This document shows, piece after piece, positions 8,309 through 18,033 of a DNA stretch of 64,000 nucleotides; the stretch's first letter is position 1, and every line of letters starts with the position of its first letter. The notes below the pieces were generated by a model. The model was not told where the DNA came from. It saw only the letters and a list, made by a program, of their open reading frames with translations, and searched no databases. The position numbers were made by a program, and so were the translations under genes. The stretch comes from DUPQ01 sp022706885 (lineage in GTDB: Bacteria > Bacillota > Clostridia > DUPQ01): assembly GCA_022706885.1 (NCBI GenBank), contig JAKJBR010000002.1, positions 1-64,000 on the forward strand. Direction: 5' to 3'.

Positions 8309-9405
8309 TCGGGTTTTGTGTTCATGACTATATCTTTCAGTCTTGACATGAAGTATCTGTAGTTTTCAAAAGTTACATTACTTAATACCATATGGTCGGG
8401 ACCGGGTATGAATCTGCCCAGCTTTATAAGTGCCTCGGCTTTTTCCAGCTCTTCATCCATTGCTTTTTTGCCGTAAGCCATACAGTCTTTGTTAAGTCCG
8501 CCGATTCCTCCCATGCCGGGCAGTTTTTTCCGGACATTTGCGGGGTTGCAACCGGCCAATGATTCGAACGGGTATATTGCGTTGACGCCCGCTGCATACA
8601 TCCATTCGGCAAGAAGGTCGGTATTGCCGTCACTGTCCACAAGCAGTATGGGAATATCGTGTGCATCGGCAAAAGCCCTTATGGTTCTGTAATGGGGCGC
8701 CAAAAACTCGTTGAAGTGTTCGGGAGATATAATGGAACCGCATTTGTAGGCCATGTCCTCCCAGCTTTCTATAAGATCGAATCGTATTTTGTCGCAAAGC
8801 CTTTCCCACAGTTCCAGCAGCATATTAATATATTCGGTAATAATTTCTTTTACCGTATCGGGGTTGTCGTAAAACATATATCCGAGATTCTCATCGCCGG
8901 CAAGCCTTCGGATAAATCCGTAAACACCTCCGCAGGTAAGCTGAAGCGGATAATCTCTGTTTTTGTAAATTTCGGCAAGTTCATCTATATCCCGAGGTAT
9001 TCTTTTTTCCACATCACATACGACATACGGTCTTATCTTTTCCCAGTCATCTGCGGTTTTCAAAGCGTACTCTATAACTCCGCTATGATAATCACTGTCT
9101 TTAGACCATGTCCTTATTTCACCTATACCGTTTCTATAAATCCGTACCGAACCCCTGTCTTCAATACATATATCCTCAGGAAGCCCGCAGAGATTGTAGT
9201 TTGCCGGAACTATTGCCCAGCCTCTGTATGCCCCTTCAAACCCTAAAAGTTGATCCATATATCTTGAAAGGTTAGGTCGTTTTTCCAGCCACGAAGGAAG
9301 CGCATGGTTTGTCCCGCCGAAGACCCTCATAAAAGGGACCCTGTCCACTTCCTGACCGGTAAGAGTCCTGACAAAGCGAAGACGTGTGTTTAACTGTTCT
9401 GCCAT
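8305..9405 (-). CDS. Uroporphyrinogen decarboxylase (URO-D) family protein
   Basis: Protein of about 366 residues with the URO-D TIM-barrel pattern. The N terminus carries DRVPF, the centre LQLTCGGVYGF and WEDMAYKCGSIISPEHF, then LLVDSDGN and GVNAIYPFE, and the end FIPGPDHMVLSNVTFENYRYF. In anaerobes such stand-alone paralogs often act as corrinoid-dependent methyltransferases or in substrate demethylation and not in haem synthesis. No haem genes, corrinoid protein or methyltransferase partner lies nearby, so the substrate cannot be named. The ATG at 9405 is preferred over the GTG at 9417 because GAGG lies at proper distance before it. The stop overlaps the convergent Rsm22-family gene, and no terminator is visible between them. 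Confidence 0.8.
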   Translation of the reverse strand: MAEQLNTRLRFVRTLTGQEVDRVPFMRVFGGTNHALPSWLEKRPNLSRYMDQLLGFEGAYRGWAIVPANYNLCGLPEDICIEDRGSVRIYRNGIGEIRTWSKDSDYHSGVIEYALKTADDWEKIRPYVVCDVEKRIPRDIDELAEIYKNRDYPLQLTCGGVYGFIRRLAGDENLGYMFYDNPDTVKEIITEYINMLLELWERLCDKIRFDLIESWEDMAYKCGSIISPEHFNEFLAPHYRTIRAFADAHDIPILLVDSDGNTDLLAEWMYAAGVNAIYPFESLAGCNPANVRKKLPGMGGIGGLNKDCMAYGKKAMDEELEKAEALIKLGRFIPGPDHMVLSNVTFENYRYFMSRLKDIVMNTKPD

Positions 9406-9541
9406 ATCAAACCTCACATAGATTGATTACAATAAATGAATGGTATCATACCGGATATAACACTTCAACACATATTGTTTCTTTCAATAGAGACTTATTA
9501 ATGGTAAAATATCCTGGACGGTAAGTATAAAGAGGTTTGTA

Positions 9542-11803
9542 ATGTCATTAAAAAGCAACAGTATAGCGGATAATCTGAATGAAGAACAACTTAAAGCGGT
9601 TACCCGTACACAAGGGGCGGTTCTGGTGCTGGCGGGAGCAGGTTCCGGAAAGACAAGAGTGCTGACAAGAAGGATAGCATATATTCTCGAGCAGGGTCTT
9701 GCCCGTCCGAATCAGATATTGGCCATTACCTTTACAAACAAAGCCGCAGATCAGATTAAGCAAAGGGTATATGCTTTATGTGAAGAAGATAAGAAGATAT
9801 ATTTCCCCTGGATAGGCACAATTCATTCCTGTTGCTTAAAAATGTTAAGGCAATATCCCGAAGATGCGGGCTACAGAAACAACTTTCTCATATACGATAC
9901 CGACGATAAAAAGAGTGTTATTAAAAACTGCATGAAACAGCTCAATATCTCCGATAAAGCTTTTCCTGTCGCTTATGTCGCTTCGGAGATAAGCAGAGCC
10001 AAGGATGATCTTTTAGGATATAAAGAATATGCGGCTGCAAACGCAAACGATTTCCAGAAAAAAGCGGTTGCCGGGATATATGAACTTTATCAGATTAAGA
10101 TGAAAGAGTACAATGCCATGGATTTCGATGACATAATACTCAATACATATTTTCTTCTTAAAGATAACAGGCATATACTGGAGTACTTCCAGAAAATTTT
10201 CAAATATATACTGATAGATGAATTTCAGGATACCAACATAGCCCAATACAGGATTTTTGCAATGCTTTCCGTGAAACATAAGAATCTTTTTGTGGTAGGT
10301 GATGACGACCAGTCCATTTACGGTTTCAGAGGAGCCAATGTAAAGAATATACTGGGTTTTGAAAAAGATTTTCCCGATTGTACGGTTATAAAGCTGGAAA
10401 CCAATTACCGTTCTTACGCAAACATATTGACAGCCGCCAATGCCGTTATTAAAAACAATGTCTCGAGAAAGAGTAAAACCCTTAAGACAAGCAAACCTGA
10501 GGGCAGCAGGATAAACGTGTATAAGGCATATAATGAGCTGAATGAAGCCGTATATGTTGCAAATGAAATAAAAAAACTTATGGAAAAGGGATATTCCTGT
10601 AAAGACTTCGCGGTACTGTACAGGACAAATGCCCAGTCCCGGGTATTTGAAAGGATTTTTCGCGAAAGGGGTTTAAACTACAGGATATTCGGAGGTTTGA
10701 GCTTCTTTTCCAGACAGGAAGTAAAAGATGTGCTCGCATATATGAGAGTGGTATTCAGCACAGACGATGACGCGTCGCTGTTTAGAATAATAAATCAGCC
10801 CAAAAGAGGTATCGGCGATACCACCGTAAAAAGAATACAGTCAATAGCCGCCCGTGAATATCTTTCTTCCTATGAGATTGTTAAAAATGCCGACAGGTAT
10901 GAGCAGCTGTCTTCGGCAGCGGAAAAACTTAAGGCTTTCAGTGATATGATTGAGCAGTTGAAAGAGTATAACGTGCCGGGACAATTGGAGCAGCTTTACG
11001 ACAACATTCTGAAACTTACCGGAATAGATCAATACTATATATCGGAAGATGTTAATTACGGCAGAGAAAGAGTGGAGAATATAAAAGAGTTAAAGAGTGC
11101 TATTGTTACAATGAATCAATCACAGCAGGAAGATTTCGGAGAACTGCTGTCTTTGGAGACTTTTTTGGAAAATGTCACGTTGGCTACCGATACCGACAAG
11201 GAAGAAGAATCGGACGACTACATTTCCATAATGACTCTGCATTCGGCAAAAGGACTGGAGTTCAGGGTTGTATTTCTGGTAGGCATGGAAGAAGGGTTGT
11301 TTCCGTCAAATTTGTCCATGAGCGAGGGTGCCCACGGCTTAGAGGAAGAGCGAAGGTTGTGTTATGTAGGAATAACAAGGGCGATGGATATACTGTATTG
11401 CATACATGCCGAGGAGAGAACCAGATACGGCAAGACCGAACCGTGCGAACAATCACGTTTTCTGAAGGAAATACCCAAGGAACTCATAAACAGCGGTAAA
11501 CGCGCTTTCTCAAGAAGAGAAAAGAGCGGTTCCTCCTTTGATTGGTTTACTTCATCGCAACCGGTGTCGGTGACAAAAGGCGGGAAACCTGTGAATATTC
11601 CGGGCCTGAAAACTTCGACGGAAGCTTCCGTGAATAAACAGGATTACAGCATCGGCGACAGGGTAATGCACAAGAAATACGGGGAAGGTTCCATAAAGGA
11701 TTTGTATGACGATAACGGAATGGATATAGTGGAAGTGAATTTCGATATGGCCGGAGTAAAGAGAATGGTGCTGGAATTTGCAAGGCTTGTGAAAATTCAG
11801 TGA
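9542..11803 (+). CDS. pcrA: ATP-dependent DNA helicase PcrA (UvrD/Rep family)
   Basis: Superfamily 1A 3'-5' helicase of 753 residues used in repair, conflict resolution and plasmid replication. Motifs in order: Q motif and LNEEQLKAV, Walker A AGAGSGKTR (about 31-39), motif II DEFQDTN, motif III GDDDQSIYGFRGA, motif IV NYRS, motif V TLHSAKGLEF and motif VI VGITRA. The tail (about 690-753) has the DRVMHKKYGEG segment of the Tudor-like domain that binds RNA polymerase in PcrA. In many Clostridia pcrA is followed by ligA; here nrdR comes next. Confidence 0.96.
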   Translation: MSLKSNSIADNLNEEQLKAVTRTQGAVLVLAGAGSGKTRVLTRRIAYILEQGLARPNQILAITFTNKAADQIKQRVYALCEEDKKIYFPWIGTIHSCCLKMLRQYPEDAGYRNNFLIYDTDDKKSVIKNCMKQLNISDKAFPVAYVASEISRAKDDLLGYKEYAAANANDFQKKAVAGIYELYQIKMKEYNAMDFDDIILNTYFLLKDNRHILEYFQKIFKYILIDEFQDTNIAQYRIFAMLSVKHKNLFVVGDDDQSIYGFRGANVKNILGFEKDFPDCTVIKLETNYRSYANILTAANAVIKNNVSRKSKTLKTSKPEGSRINVYKAYNELNEAVYVANEIKKLMEKGYSCKDFAVLYRTNAQSRVFERIFRERGLNYRIFGGLSFFSRQEVKDVLAYMRVVFSTDDDASLFRIINQPKRGIGDTTVKRIQSIAAREYLSSYEIVKNADRYEQLSSAAEKLKAFSDMIEQLKEYNVPGQLEQLYDNILKLTGIDQYYISEDVNYGRERVENIKELKSAIVTMNQSQQEDFGELLSLETFLENVTLATDTDKEEESDDYISIMTLHSAKGLEFRVVFLVGMEEGLFPSNLSMSEGAHGLEEERRLCYVGITRAMDILYCIHAEERTRYGKTEPCEQSRFLKEIPKELINSGKRAFSRREKSGSSFDWFTSSQPVSVTKGGKPVNIPGLKTSTEASVNKQDYSIGDRVMHKKYGEGSIKDLYDDNGMDIVEVNFDMAGVKRMVLEFARLVKIQ

Positions 11804-11915
11804 TTCTCAATATCTCATATCTTAAGTACATTGCGATTAATACCGTTATGGAATATAATTTAAAAAGATGTTATTTAAGAGTTTTTAGATATTTGTACGA
11901 AAGGATATACATAAA

Positions 11916-12389
11916 ATGAAATGCCCAAATTGCGGACATGAGGAAGACAAGGTTATCGATTCAAGACCGTCGGAAGAGGGTTATGCCATAAGAAGAAGGC
12001 GTGAATGCTTAGAATGCAAAGAACGTTTTACAACTTATGAAAACATTGAAAGAAAACCCATAATCGTAGTAAAAAAGGACCAGTCAAGACAGAATTTCGA
12101 TAAAGCAAAACTGCTCAACAGGCTGATGATTGCATGTGCCAAACGTCCCGTTTCCATCGACAAACTGGAGGATATCGTAAATGCCATGGAACTGGATTTT
12201 CATAAACGTCACTTAAGGGAAGTGACTTCCAGAGAAATAGGCGATAAAGTACTGGAGTACCTTATAGACATAGACTATGTGGCATATGTACGGTTTGCTT
12301 CGGTGTATAAGGATTTTGACGATATGGACACTTTTATAAAAGAAATAAACCTGGTTAAGGAAAAACATAAAAAGCAGGAGACGGAATAA
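11916..12389 (+). CDS. nrdR: Transcriptional repressor NrdR
   Basis: Zinc-ribbon/ATP-cone repressor of ribonucleotide reductase genes. The 157-residue protein begins MKCPNCG, with zinc ligands C3, C6, C31 and C34, basic patch IRRRREC, and an ATP cone from about residue 49 (IVVKKDQSRQNFDKAKLLN). It senses the dATP/ATP balance in known members. No NrdR box or nrd gene was recognised in the window, so it acts in trans. Its stop codon abuts the proS start codon with no spacer. Confidence 0.97.
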   Translation: MKCPNCGHEEDKVIDSRPSEEGYAIRRRRECLECKERFTTYENIERKPIIVVKKDQSRQNFDKAKLLNRLMIACAKRPVSIDKLEDIVNAMELDFHKRHLREVTSREIGDKVLEYLIDIDYVAYVRFASVYKDFDDMDTFIKEINLVKEKHKKQETE

Positions 12390-13829
12390 ATGACACAAGG
12401 GAAAAAGGATGTAGAGCAGATTACCGGAAGAGATATAGATTTTGCAAAGTGGTATACCGATGTAGTAACAAAAGCCGAACTCATAGACTACTCGCAGGTT
12501 AAAGGGTGTGTGGTGTTGCGGCCTTATGCTTATGCATTATGGGAAAACATACAGAAAATACTGGATGACATGTTTAAGAAAACAGGTCATGAAAATGTAT
12601 ATATGCCTATGTTTATACCCGAGTCGCTCTTACAGAAAGAAAAAGATCATGTGGAAGGATTTGCCCCCGAGGTGGCATGGGTGACTTTGGGAGGTTCGGA
12701 GGAGCTTACCGAAAGAATATGTGTACGACCTACTTCCGAGACGCTTTTCTGTGACCATTACAAGAATATTATAAAATCGTGGAGAGATCTGCCCAAGAAA
12801 TATAACCAGTGGTGTTCGGTGGTTCGTTGGGAGAAAACCACCAGACCTTTTTTAAGACACAGAGAATTTTTGTGGCAGGAAGGTCATACCATACATGCTA
12901 CGGTTGATGAGGCCAGAGAAGAAACTCATCAAATGCTGGATGTATATGCGGATTTCTGTGAAAATTATCTGGCAATGCCGGTAATAAAAGGGCAAAAAAC
13001 CGAGAAAGAGAAGTTTGCGGGTGCCGAAGAAACCTACACGATAGAGTGCATGATGCATGACAGAAAAGCATTGCAAAGCGCTACCAGCCACTATTTCGGC
13101 GACGGCTTTGCAAAAGCGTTTGATATCAGGTTTACCGATAAAGACAATACTTTGAAAAATCCTTTCCAGACATCATGGGGAATGTCCACCAGAATAATAG
13201 GCGGCATTATAATGACTCACGGCGATGATTCAGGGCTGAAATTGCCTCCTAAGGTTGCACCGGTTCAGGTTATGGTAATACCGATTGCCCAGCATAAAGA
13301 AGACGTTTCGGAAGCTGCCGATGCGCTGCTGGAAAAACTGAAACTTTCCGGATTAAGAGCAAAAACCGATGTGTCCGATCAGTCTCCGGGCTGGAAGTTT
13401 GCCGAATATGAGATGAAGGGTGTACCCTTAAGACTGGAGATAGGTCCTAAAGATATACAGAACAATCAGTGTCTTGCCGTTCGCAGAGATACAAAAGAAA
13501 AGATTGCGTTAAGCCTTACCGATATAGATAAATCGGTAAAGGAGCTTCTGGATAAGATACAGAAGAATATGTTTGAAGAAGCAAAAGCCAATCTGGACAA
13601 TAACACTTTTGTTGCATACTCCGTAGAAGAGATGAAAGATATAATACAGACAAAAGGCGGATTTGTTAAAGCCATGTGGTGCAAAGATTTATCGTGCGAG
13701 CTGGAACTTAAAGAAAAAGCTTCGGTTTCTTCCAGATGTATACCTTTTGTGCAGGAAAAACTGTCAGACTGCTGTGTATGCTGCGGTAAGCCTGCAAAAC
13801 ACATGGTTGTCTGGGCTGTGGCATACTAA
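12390..13829 (+). CDS. proS: Prolyl-tRNA synthetase, archaeal/eukaryotic-like short type
   Basis: Charges tRNA-Pro. At 479 residues it is the short class lacking the editing insertion of the longer bacterial enzyme. Class II motifs are seen: motif 2 within WEKTTRPFLRHREFLWQEGH, TSETLF in the proline site and, as motif 3, GMSTRIIGGIIMTHGDD. The anticodon-binding domain follows (VAPVQVMVIPI), then a C-terminal domain with Cys residues (WCKDLSC, CCVCCGK) and a terminal Tyr, as in the archaeal type where the tail binds zinc and the end Tyr reaches the active site. Start codon directly follows the nrdR stop; priA follows after six bases. Confidence 0.96.
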   Translation: MTQGKKDVEQITGRDIDFAKWYTDVVTKAELIDYSQVKGCVVLRPYAYALWENIQKILDDMFKKTGHENVYMPMFIPESLLQKEKDHVEGFAPEVAWVTLGGSEELTERICVRPTSETLFCDHYKNIIKSWRDLPKKYNQWCSVVRWEKTTRPFLRHREFLWQEGHTIHATVDEAREETHQMLDVYADFCENYLAMPVIKGQKTEKEKFAGAEETYTIECMMHDRKALQSATSHYFGDGFAKAFDIRFTDKDNTLKNPFQTSWGMSTRIIGGIIMTHGDDSGLKLPPKVAPVQVMVIPIAQHKEDVSEAADALLEKLKLSGLRAKTDVSDQSPGWKFAEYEMKGVPLRLEIGPKDIQNNQCLAVRRDTKEKIALSLTDIDKSVKELLDKIQKNMFEEAKANLDNNTFVAYSVEEMKDIIQTKGGFVKAMWCKDLSCELELKEKASVSSRCIPFVQEKLSDCCVCCGKPAKHMVVWAVAY

Positions 13830-13835
13830 AATCTG

Positions 13836-16217
13836 ATGAAAAGTGTAACGGTAGCTGCCGTAATACTGGATAATACGACAAGAACATTTGACAAGGTATA
13901 TAACTATCTTGTACCTGAGGATATGTATATGTATCTTGAGACCGGTATGCGCATTTTGGTGCCTTTCGGAAGAGCCGACACCAAGAAGGTCGCATATTTT
14001 CTGAACTTCGTACCGTATACCGAAAAACTGAAAAACATAAAAATGAAGTACATAGCGGAAATATTAGACGATGAAGCGGTACTTTCCAAGAACATGTTTA
14101 TACTTGCCAAACAGATAAGAGACCAATATTTCTGCACTTACGGACAGGTATTAAGTGCTATGGTTCCTTTGGGTCTAAAGGTATCGGTGGAAAAACTTAT
14201 TCTTCAGGAAGACGGAACGCTTACCCTGTTTAATACATATCTGCATTCCCTGGAAGGCGGTATAAAGGAGCTGAACAGGTTACTTAAAGAAGACAGAATT
14301 AAGATTGTCGAGCAGGGTGTGCGCAACATCAAAAAGAAGTTTGAGAAAGCGGCCAGGCTTAAGATAACTTCCGAGCAGGTGGCGAATCTCATATACGGAG
14401 ATGTTATAAAAAATGAAAGACACTTAAGGGTACTGGATTTATTATCAACTTATGAAGATATAACGGTCAATGATTTTTCCTGCTATGAGAACATTTCCCG
14501 AAACGTTCTGTCGACATTGGTAAAGAAGGGATATATAGAACTTTTCGATAAACCCGTGAAGCCCGATATTGTTTCTGAAGAAATTGACGAAATACAGCCG
14601 AGTGATAAAATACCTACCGCCGAGCAAGCATATGTGACCGATACAATATCTTCGTCGATAGAAAAGGGCATATATGACAAATACCTTATACACGGCGTAA
14701 CGGGCAGCGGTAAAACCGAAGTATATCTGAATCTGGCCGAGAAAGTTGTAAACAAAGGTAAGGATGTTATTGTATTGGTTCCGGAAATAGCCCTTACACC
14801 CATGATGGTCAGACGCTTCACACAGCGGTTCGGTAATAATATTGAAGTTATGCACAGTCGTTTATCCATGAAAGAGCGATATAATGCGTGGATGAAGATA
14901 AAAAGGGGTGAGGTTAAAATAGCTTTGGGAACCAGAAGCTGTATATTTGCACCTTTTAACAACCTCGGCCTTATTGCTATAGACGAGGAGCATGACAGTT
15001 CCTATATATCCGACAGAACGCCCAGGTATCATACCGATTTTGTTGCAGATAAACGGGCGCAGATGGAAAAGGCCGTTCTTGTATTAGGTTCGGCGACACC
15101 TAAGATTACTACATACAAAGCGTTTGAAAAGTCGGGAAAAGTGCTTACCATGACCAACAGGGCATCGGGTAAGTTGCCGGAAGTCACGCTTGTGGATATG
15201 CGTGAAGATGCCATAAACGGAAAGCTGTCGGTGTTCAGTGCAACCTTACTGAATGAAATAAAGAAAAATCTGGACAACAAAGAGCAGACCATACTGTTTC
15301 TCAACAGACGGGGATATTCCTCAATACAGCTATGCACATCCTGCAAAGCCGTTGTGAAATGTCAGCATTGCGATGTTACCTTAACGTACCATAAAGGGAA
15401 AAATAACCTCATATGCCATTATTGCGGACACATGCAAAAGAAGAGCAGCATATGTCCCGAATGTAACGAGGCAACCATGATGGAATACGGTACCGGTACG
15501 GAAAAATGCGAAGAACAGCTGCATGAATTGTTTCCCGAAGCGACCATAATCAGGATGGATCAGGATACCACCGGTATGAAAAACTCCCATAAGGAAATAT
15601 TGGAGCGTTTTGAGAAGGAAAAGATAGATATTCTGATAGGCACTCAGATGATAGCAAAGGGTCATGATTACCCGCTGGTAACGCTGGCGGGAATCTTAAA
15701 TGCCGATGCTCTGGGATGCGGAGCCTTTTACGAATCCAATGAAAATGCCTACCAGCTCATAACTCAGTCGTCGGGCAGAGCGGGGAGAGCCGACCTGGAA
15801 GGAAGGGCGATAATTCAGGCATATAACGTGGACTCGCCTTTAATAACCAGTGCTATCAGGCAGGATTACAAGTCCTTTTACTTGTCGGAACTTAAAGTTC
15901 GTAAAGTTTTGTCCCTTCCCCCTTATACCAATATGGCTTTCTTAATCTTTTCTTCATCCGAGAGACATTTAAGTGAAGAATATGCCGATATAGCCTACAG
16001 ACTGTTAAGCAAAACGTCCATGACGGTATATGCTCCTTCCAAAGCCGGAATTGCAAAGCTGCATGATAAGATAAGAACCAGAGTTATAGTCAAACACAAA
16101 GACACAAAAGAGTTTATGGAGAATATAACCAAGGCATATCTGTTCATGATTAAAAAACTTCCCGGTAAAGTGACCATGAGCATTGATGTTTTTAAAGATG
16201 AATTTGATGTTTTATAA
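13836..16217 (+). CDS. priA: Primosomal protein N' (replication restart helicase PriA)
   Basis: Replication restart helicase of 793 residues. The N-terminal DNA-binding domain is followed by Walker A GVTGSGKTEVY (about 288), DEEHD in motif II, LGSATP in motif III and an RNA/DNA-helicase C-terminal part with SGRAGRADLEG. Between them eight cysteines in paired CxxC units (CTSC, CQHC, CHYC, CPEC) form the two zinc sites typical of PriA. In Firmicutes priA often precedes def and fmt; here fhs follows, after a likely separate promoter. Confidence 0.96.
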   Translation: MKSVTVAAVILDNTTRTFDKVYNYLVPEDMYMYLETGMRILVPFGRADTKKVAYFLNFVPYTEKLKNIKMKYIAEILDDEAVLSKNMFILAKQIRDQYFCTYGQVLSAMVPLGLKVSVEKLILQEDGTLTLFNTYLHSLEGGIKELNRLLKEDRIKIVEQGVRNIKKKFEKAARLKITSEQVANLIYGDVIKNERHLRVLDLLSTYEDITVNDFSCYENISRNVLSTLVKKGYIELFDKPVKPDIVSEEIDEIQPSDKIPTAEQAYVTDTISSSIEKGIYDKYLIHGVTGSGKTEVYLNLAEKVVNKGKDVIVLVPEIALTPMMVRRFTQRFGNNIEVMHSRLSMKERYNAWMKIKRGEVKIALGTRSCIFAPFNNLGLIAIDEEHDSSYISDRTPRYHTDFVADKRAQMEKAVLVLGSATPKITTYKAFEKSGKVLTMTNRASGKLPEVTLVDMREDAINGKLSVFSATLLNEIKKNLDNKEQTILFLNRRGYSSIQLCTSCKAVVKCQHCDVTLTYHKGKNNLICHYCGHMQKKSSICPECNEATMMEYGTGTEKCEEQLHELFPEATIIRMDQDTTGMKNSHKEILERFEKEKIDILIGTQMIAKGHDYPLVTLAGILNADALGCGAFYESNENAYQLITQSSGRAGRADLEGRAIIQAYNVDSPLITSAIRQDYKSFYLSELKVRKVLSLPPYTNMAFLIFSSSERHLSEEYADIAYRLLSKTSMTVYAPSKAGIAKLHDKIRTRVIVKHKDTKEFMENITKAYLFMIKKLPGKVTMSIDVFKDEFDVL

Positions 16218-16220
16218 CAT

Positions 16221-16243
16221 TCAAACACGGTTTGATGTATAAT
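16221..16243 (+). promoter_or_regulatory. Putative fhs promoter region with dyad
   Basis: TATAAT at 16238-16243, 39 nt before fhs, no strong -35. Just upstream, TCAAAC (16221-16226) and GTTTGA (16230-16235) form a perfect 6-bp dyad with a 3-nt centre, which could be an operator or the tail hairpin of priA. Confidence 0.4.
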
Positions 16244-16281
16244 AAATCAGTATGAATAATTAAAGAAAAGGAAGGTGTCAT

Positions 16282-17946
16282 ATGCTGACAGATATCGAAA
16301 TTGCTCAAAATGCGGCAATAAAACCCATTACTAAAATTGCAAAGTCCATAGGAATCAAAGAAGAAAGCTTGGAGTTGTACGGACCGTATAAGGCGAAAGT
16401 GAAAAGTTCCGCTTTAGCCGGAAAAGAGCAAGACGGTAAACTTATACTTGTCACGGCCATTACGCCCACACCTGCCGGTGAGGGAAAAACCACAACCAGT
16501 ATAGGGCTTGCCGACGCATTAAGGAAAATAGGGAAAAAGTCCATGCTGGCTTTAAGAGAACCTTCTTTAGGTCCCGTATTCGGAGTAAAAGGAGGTGCCG
16601 CAGGGGGAGGATATGCTCAGGTTATCCCCATGGAAGATATTAATCTTCATTTTACCGGTGACATTCATGCAATAACCGCCGCAAACAATCTTCTGGCGGC
16701 ACTGGTTGATAATCATATTTATCAGGGAAATAAACTTAAAATAGACCCGAGACTTGTAACCTGGAAAAGATGTCTGGATATGAATGACAGACAGTTGAGA
16801 TATACAATTGACGGTCTCGGAGGCAAATCCAACGGAATGCCCAGACAGGACGGTTTTGATATATCGGTAGCAAGCGAGATTATGGCGATACTTTGCTTAA
16901 GCGACAGTATAGAAGATTTAAAAGAGCGGTTAGGCAGAATTATAATCGGATATGATTTTGAAGGAGAACCGGTAACGGCATCAATGCTCAATGCACAAGG
17001 GGCTCTTGCGGTGCTTCTTAAAGATGCAATAAAACCTAATCTTGTACAGACTCTTGAAGGCACACCGGCATTTGTGCACGGAGGACCTTTTGCCAATATA
17101 GCCCACGGCTGTAACAGTATCATGGCTACTAAGTATGCATTGAGATTAAGCGACTATCTGGTAACCGAAGCGGGATTCGGTGCGGATTTAGGTGCGGAAA
17201 AGTTCTGTGACATTAAATGCAGAATTACCGGACTGAAACCCGATGCGGTGGTTATTGTGGCTACGGTAAAAGCTTTGAAGTATCACGGCGGCGTAAACAA
17301 AAAAGAATTGGGAATTCCCAATGCGGAAGCGGTGGAAAAAGGCATGCCCAATCTTTACAAACACATTGAGAATATAACCGAAGTATTCAAGGTTCCCGCA
17401 GTAGTGGCAATTAATAAGTTCTCCAAAGACACTCAGGAAGAAATTGATGTCATAAAAAAAGGATGTGCATCGGTTAAAGTAAAAGCGGTGGAATGTCTGG
17501 TATGGGAGCAAGGCGGAGAAGGCGGAATAGAACTGGCAAAAGAAGTGGTAAGACTTTGCAGAAAGCGGAGCAGGTTTGAGTACTGCTATGACAGTGACCT
17601 TTCCATAACGGAAAAGATTAAGGCCGTTGCCGCAAAAATATACGGAGCGGACGGTGTGGAATTTACATCGGAAGCCAAGGCGGTGCTTAAGATAATCAAC
17701 AGTAAAGGCTACAACAACCTTCCGGTATGTATAGCAAAAACGCAATTTTCCTTTTCCGACAATGTAAAACTGATCAACAGACCTGAGAACTTTACTATCA
17801 CCGTGCGTGATTTACGTATATCGGCGGGAGCGGGATTTATCGTAGCTCTTACGGGAGAGATAATGACAATGCCGGGACTGCCCAAGGTGCCTGCAGCCGA
17901 AGCCATAGATATTGATAATGAGGGTAAAATAACGGGATTGTTCTGA
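16282..17946 (+). CDS. fhs: Formate--tetrahydrofolate ligase
   Basis: Joins formate to tetrahydrofolate using ATP to give 10-formyl-THF, for purine synthesis or the methyl branch of the Wood-Ljungdahl pathway. At 554 residues it has the normal length, with the P-loop TPAGEGKTTTSIGL (about 65-78), LREPSLGPVFG and GGAAGGGYAQV, all typical. AGGAAGG lies before the ATG. Stands alone without fold or acs genes nearby, so a one-carbon biosynthetic role is as likely as acetogenesis. Confidence 0.97.
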   Translation: MLTDIEIAQNAAIKPITKIAKSIGIKEESLELYGPYKAKVKSSALAGKEQDGKLILVTAITPTPAGEGKTTTSIGLADALRKIGKKSMLALREPSLGPVFGVKGGAAGGGYAQVIPMEDINLHFTGDIHAITAANNLLAALVDNHIYQGNKLKIDPRLVTWKRCLDMNDRQLRYTIDGLGGKSNGMPRQDGFDISVASEIMAILCLSDSIEDLKERLGRIIIGYDFEGEPVTASMLNAQGALAVLLKDAIKPNLVQTLEGTPAFVHGGPFANIAHGCNSIMATKYALRLSDYLVTEAGFGADLGAEKFCDIKCRITGLKPDAVVIVATVKALKYHGGVNKKELGIPNAEAVEKGMPNLYKHIENITEVFKVPAVVAINKFSKDTQEEIDVIKKGCASVKVKAVECLVWEQGGEGGIELAKEVVRLCRKRSRFEYCYDSDLSITEKIKAVAAKIYGADGVEFTSEAKAVLKIINSKGYNNLPVCIAKTQFSFSDNVKLINRPENFTITVRDLRISAGAGFIVALTGEIMTMPGLPKVPAAEAIDIDNEGKITGLF

Positions 17947-18033
17947 TAAGAGACAAGTAATATCTTCAAATTCCATTTCCTGCTGAAGTTATTACATCAA
18001 CTGTGCTATTATATGCTTAAGGGGGGGTATATT

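Noticed and set aside
8659..9246. Plus-strand open frame of 195 codons inside the URO-D gene
   Set aside because: Antisense shadow of a conserved protein; no start signal or recognisable family.
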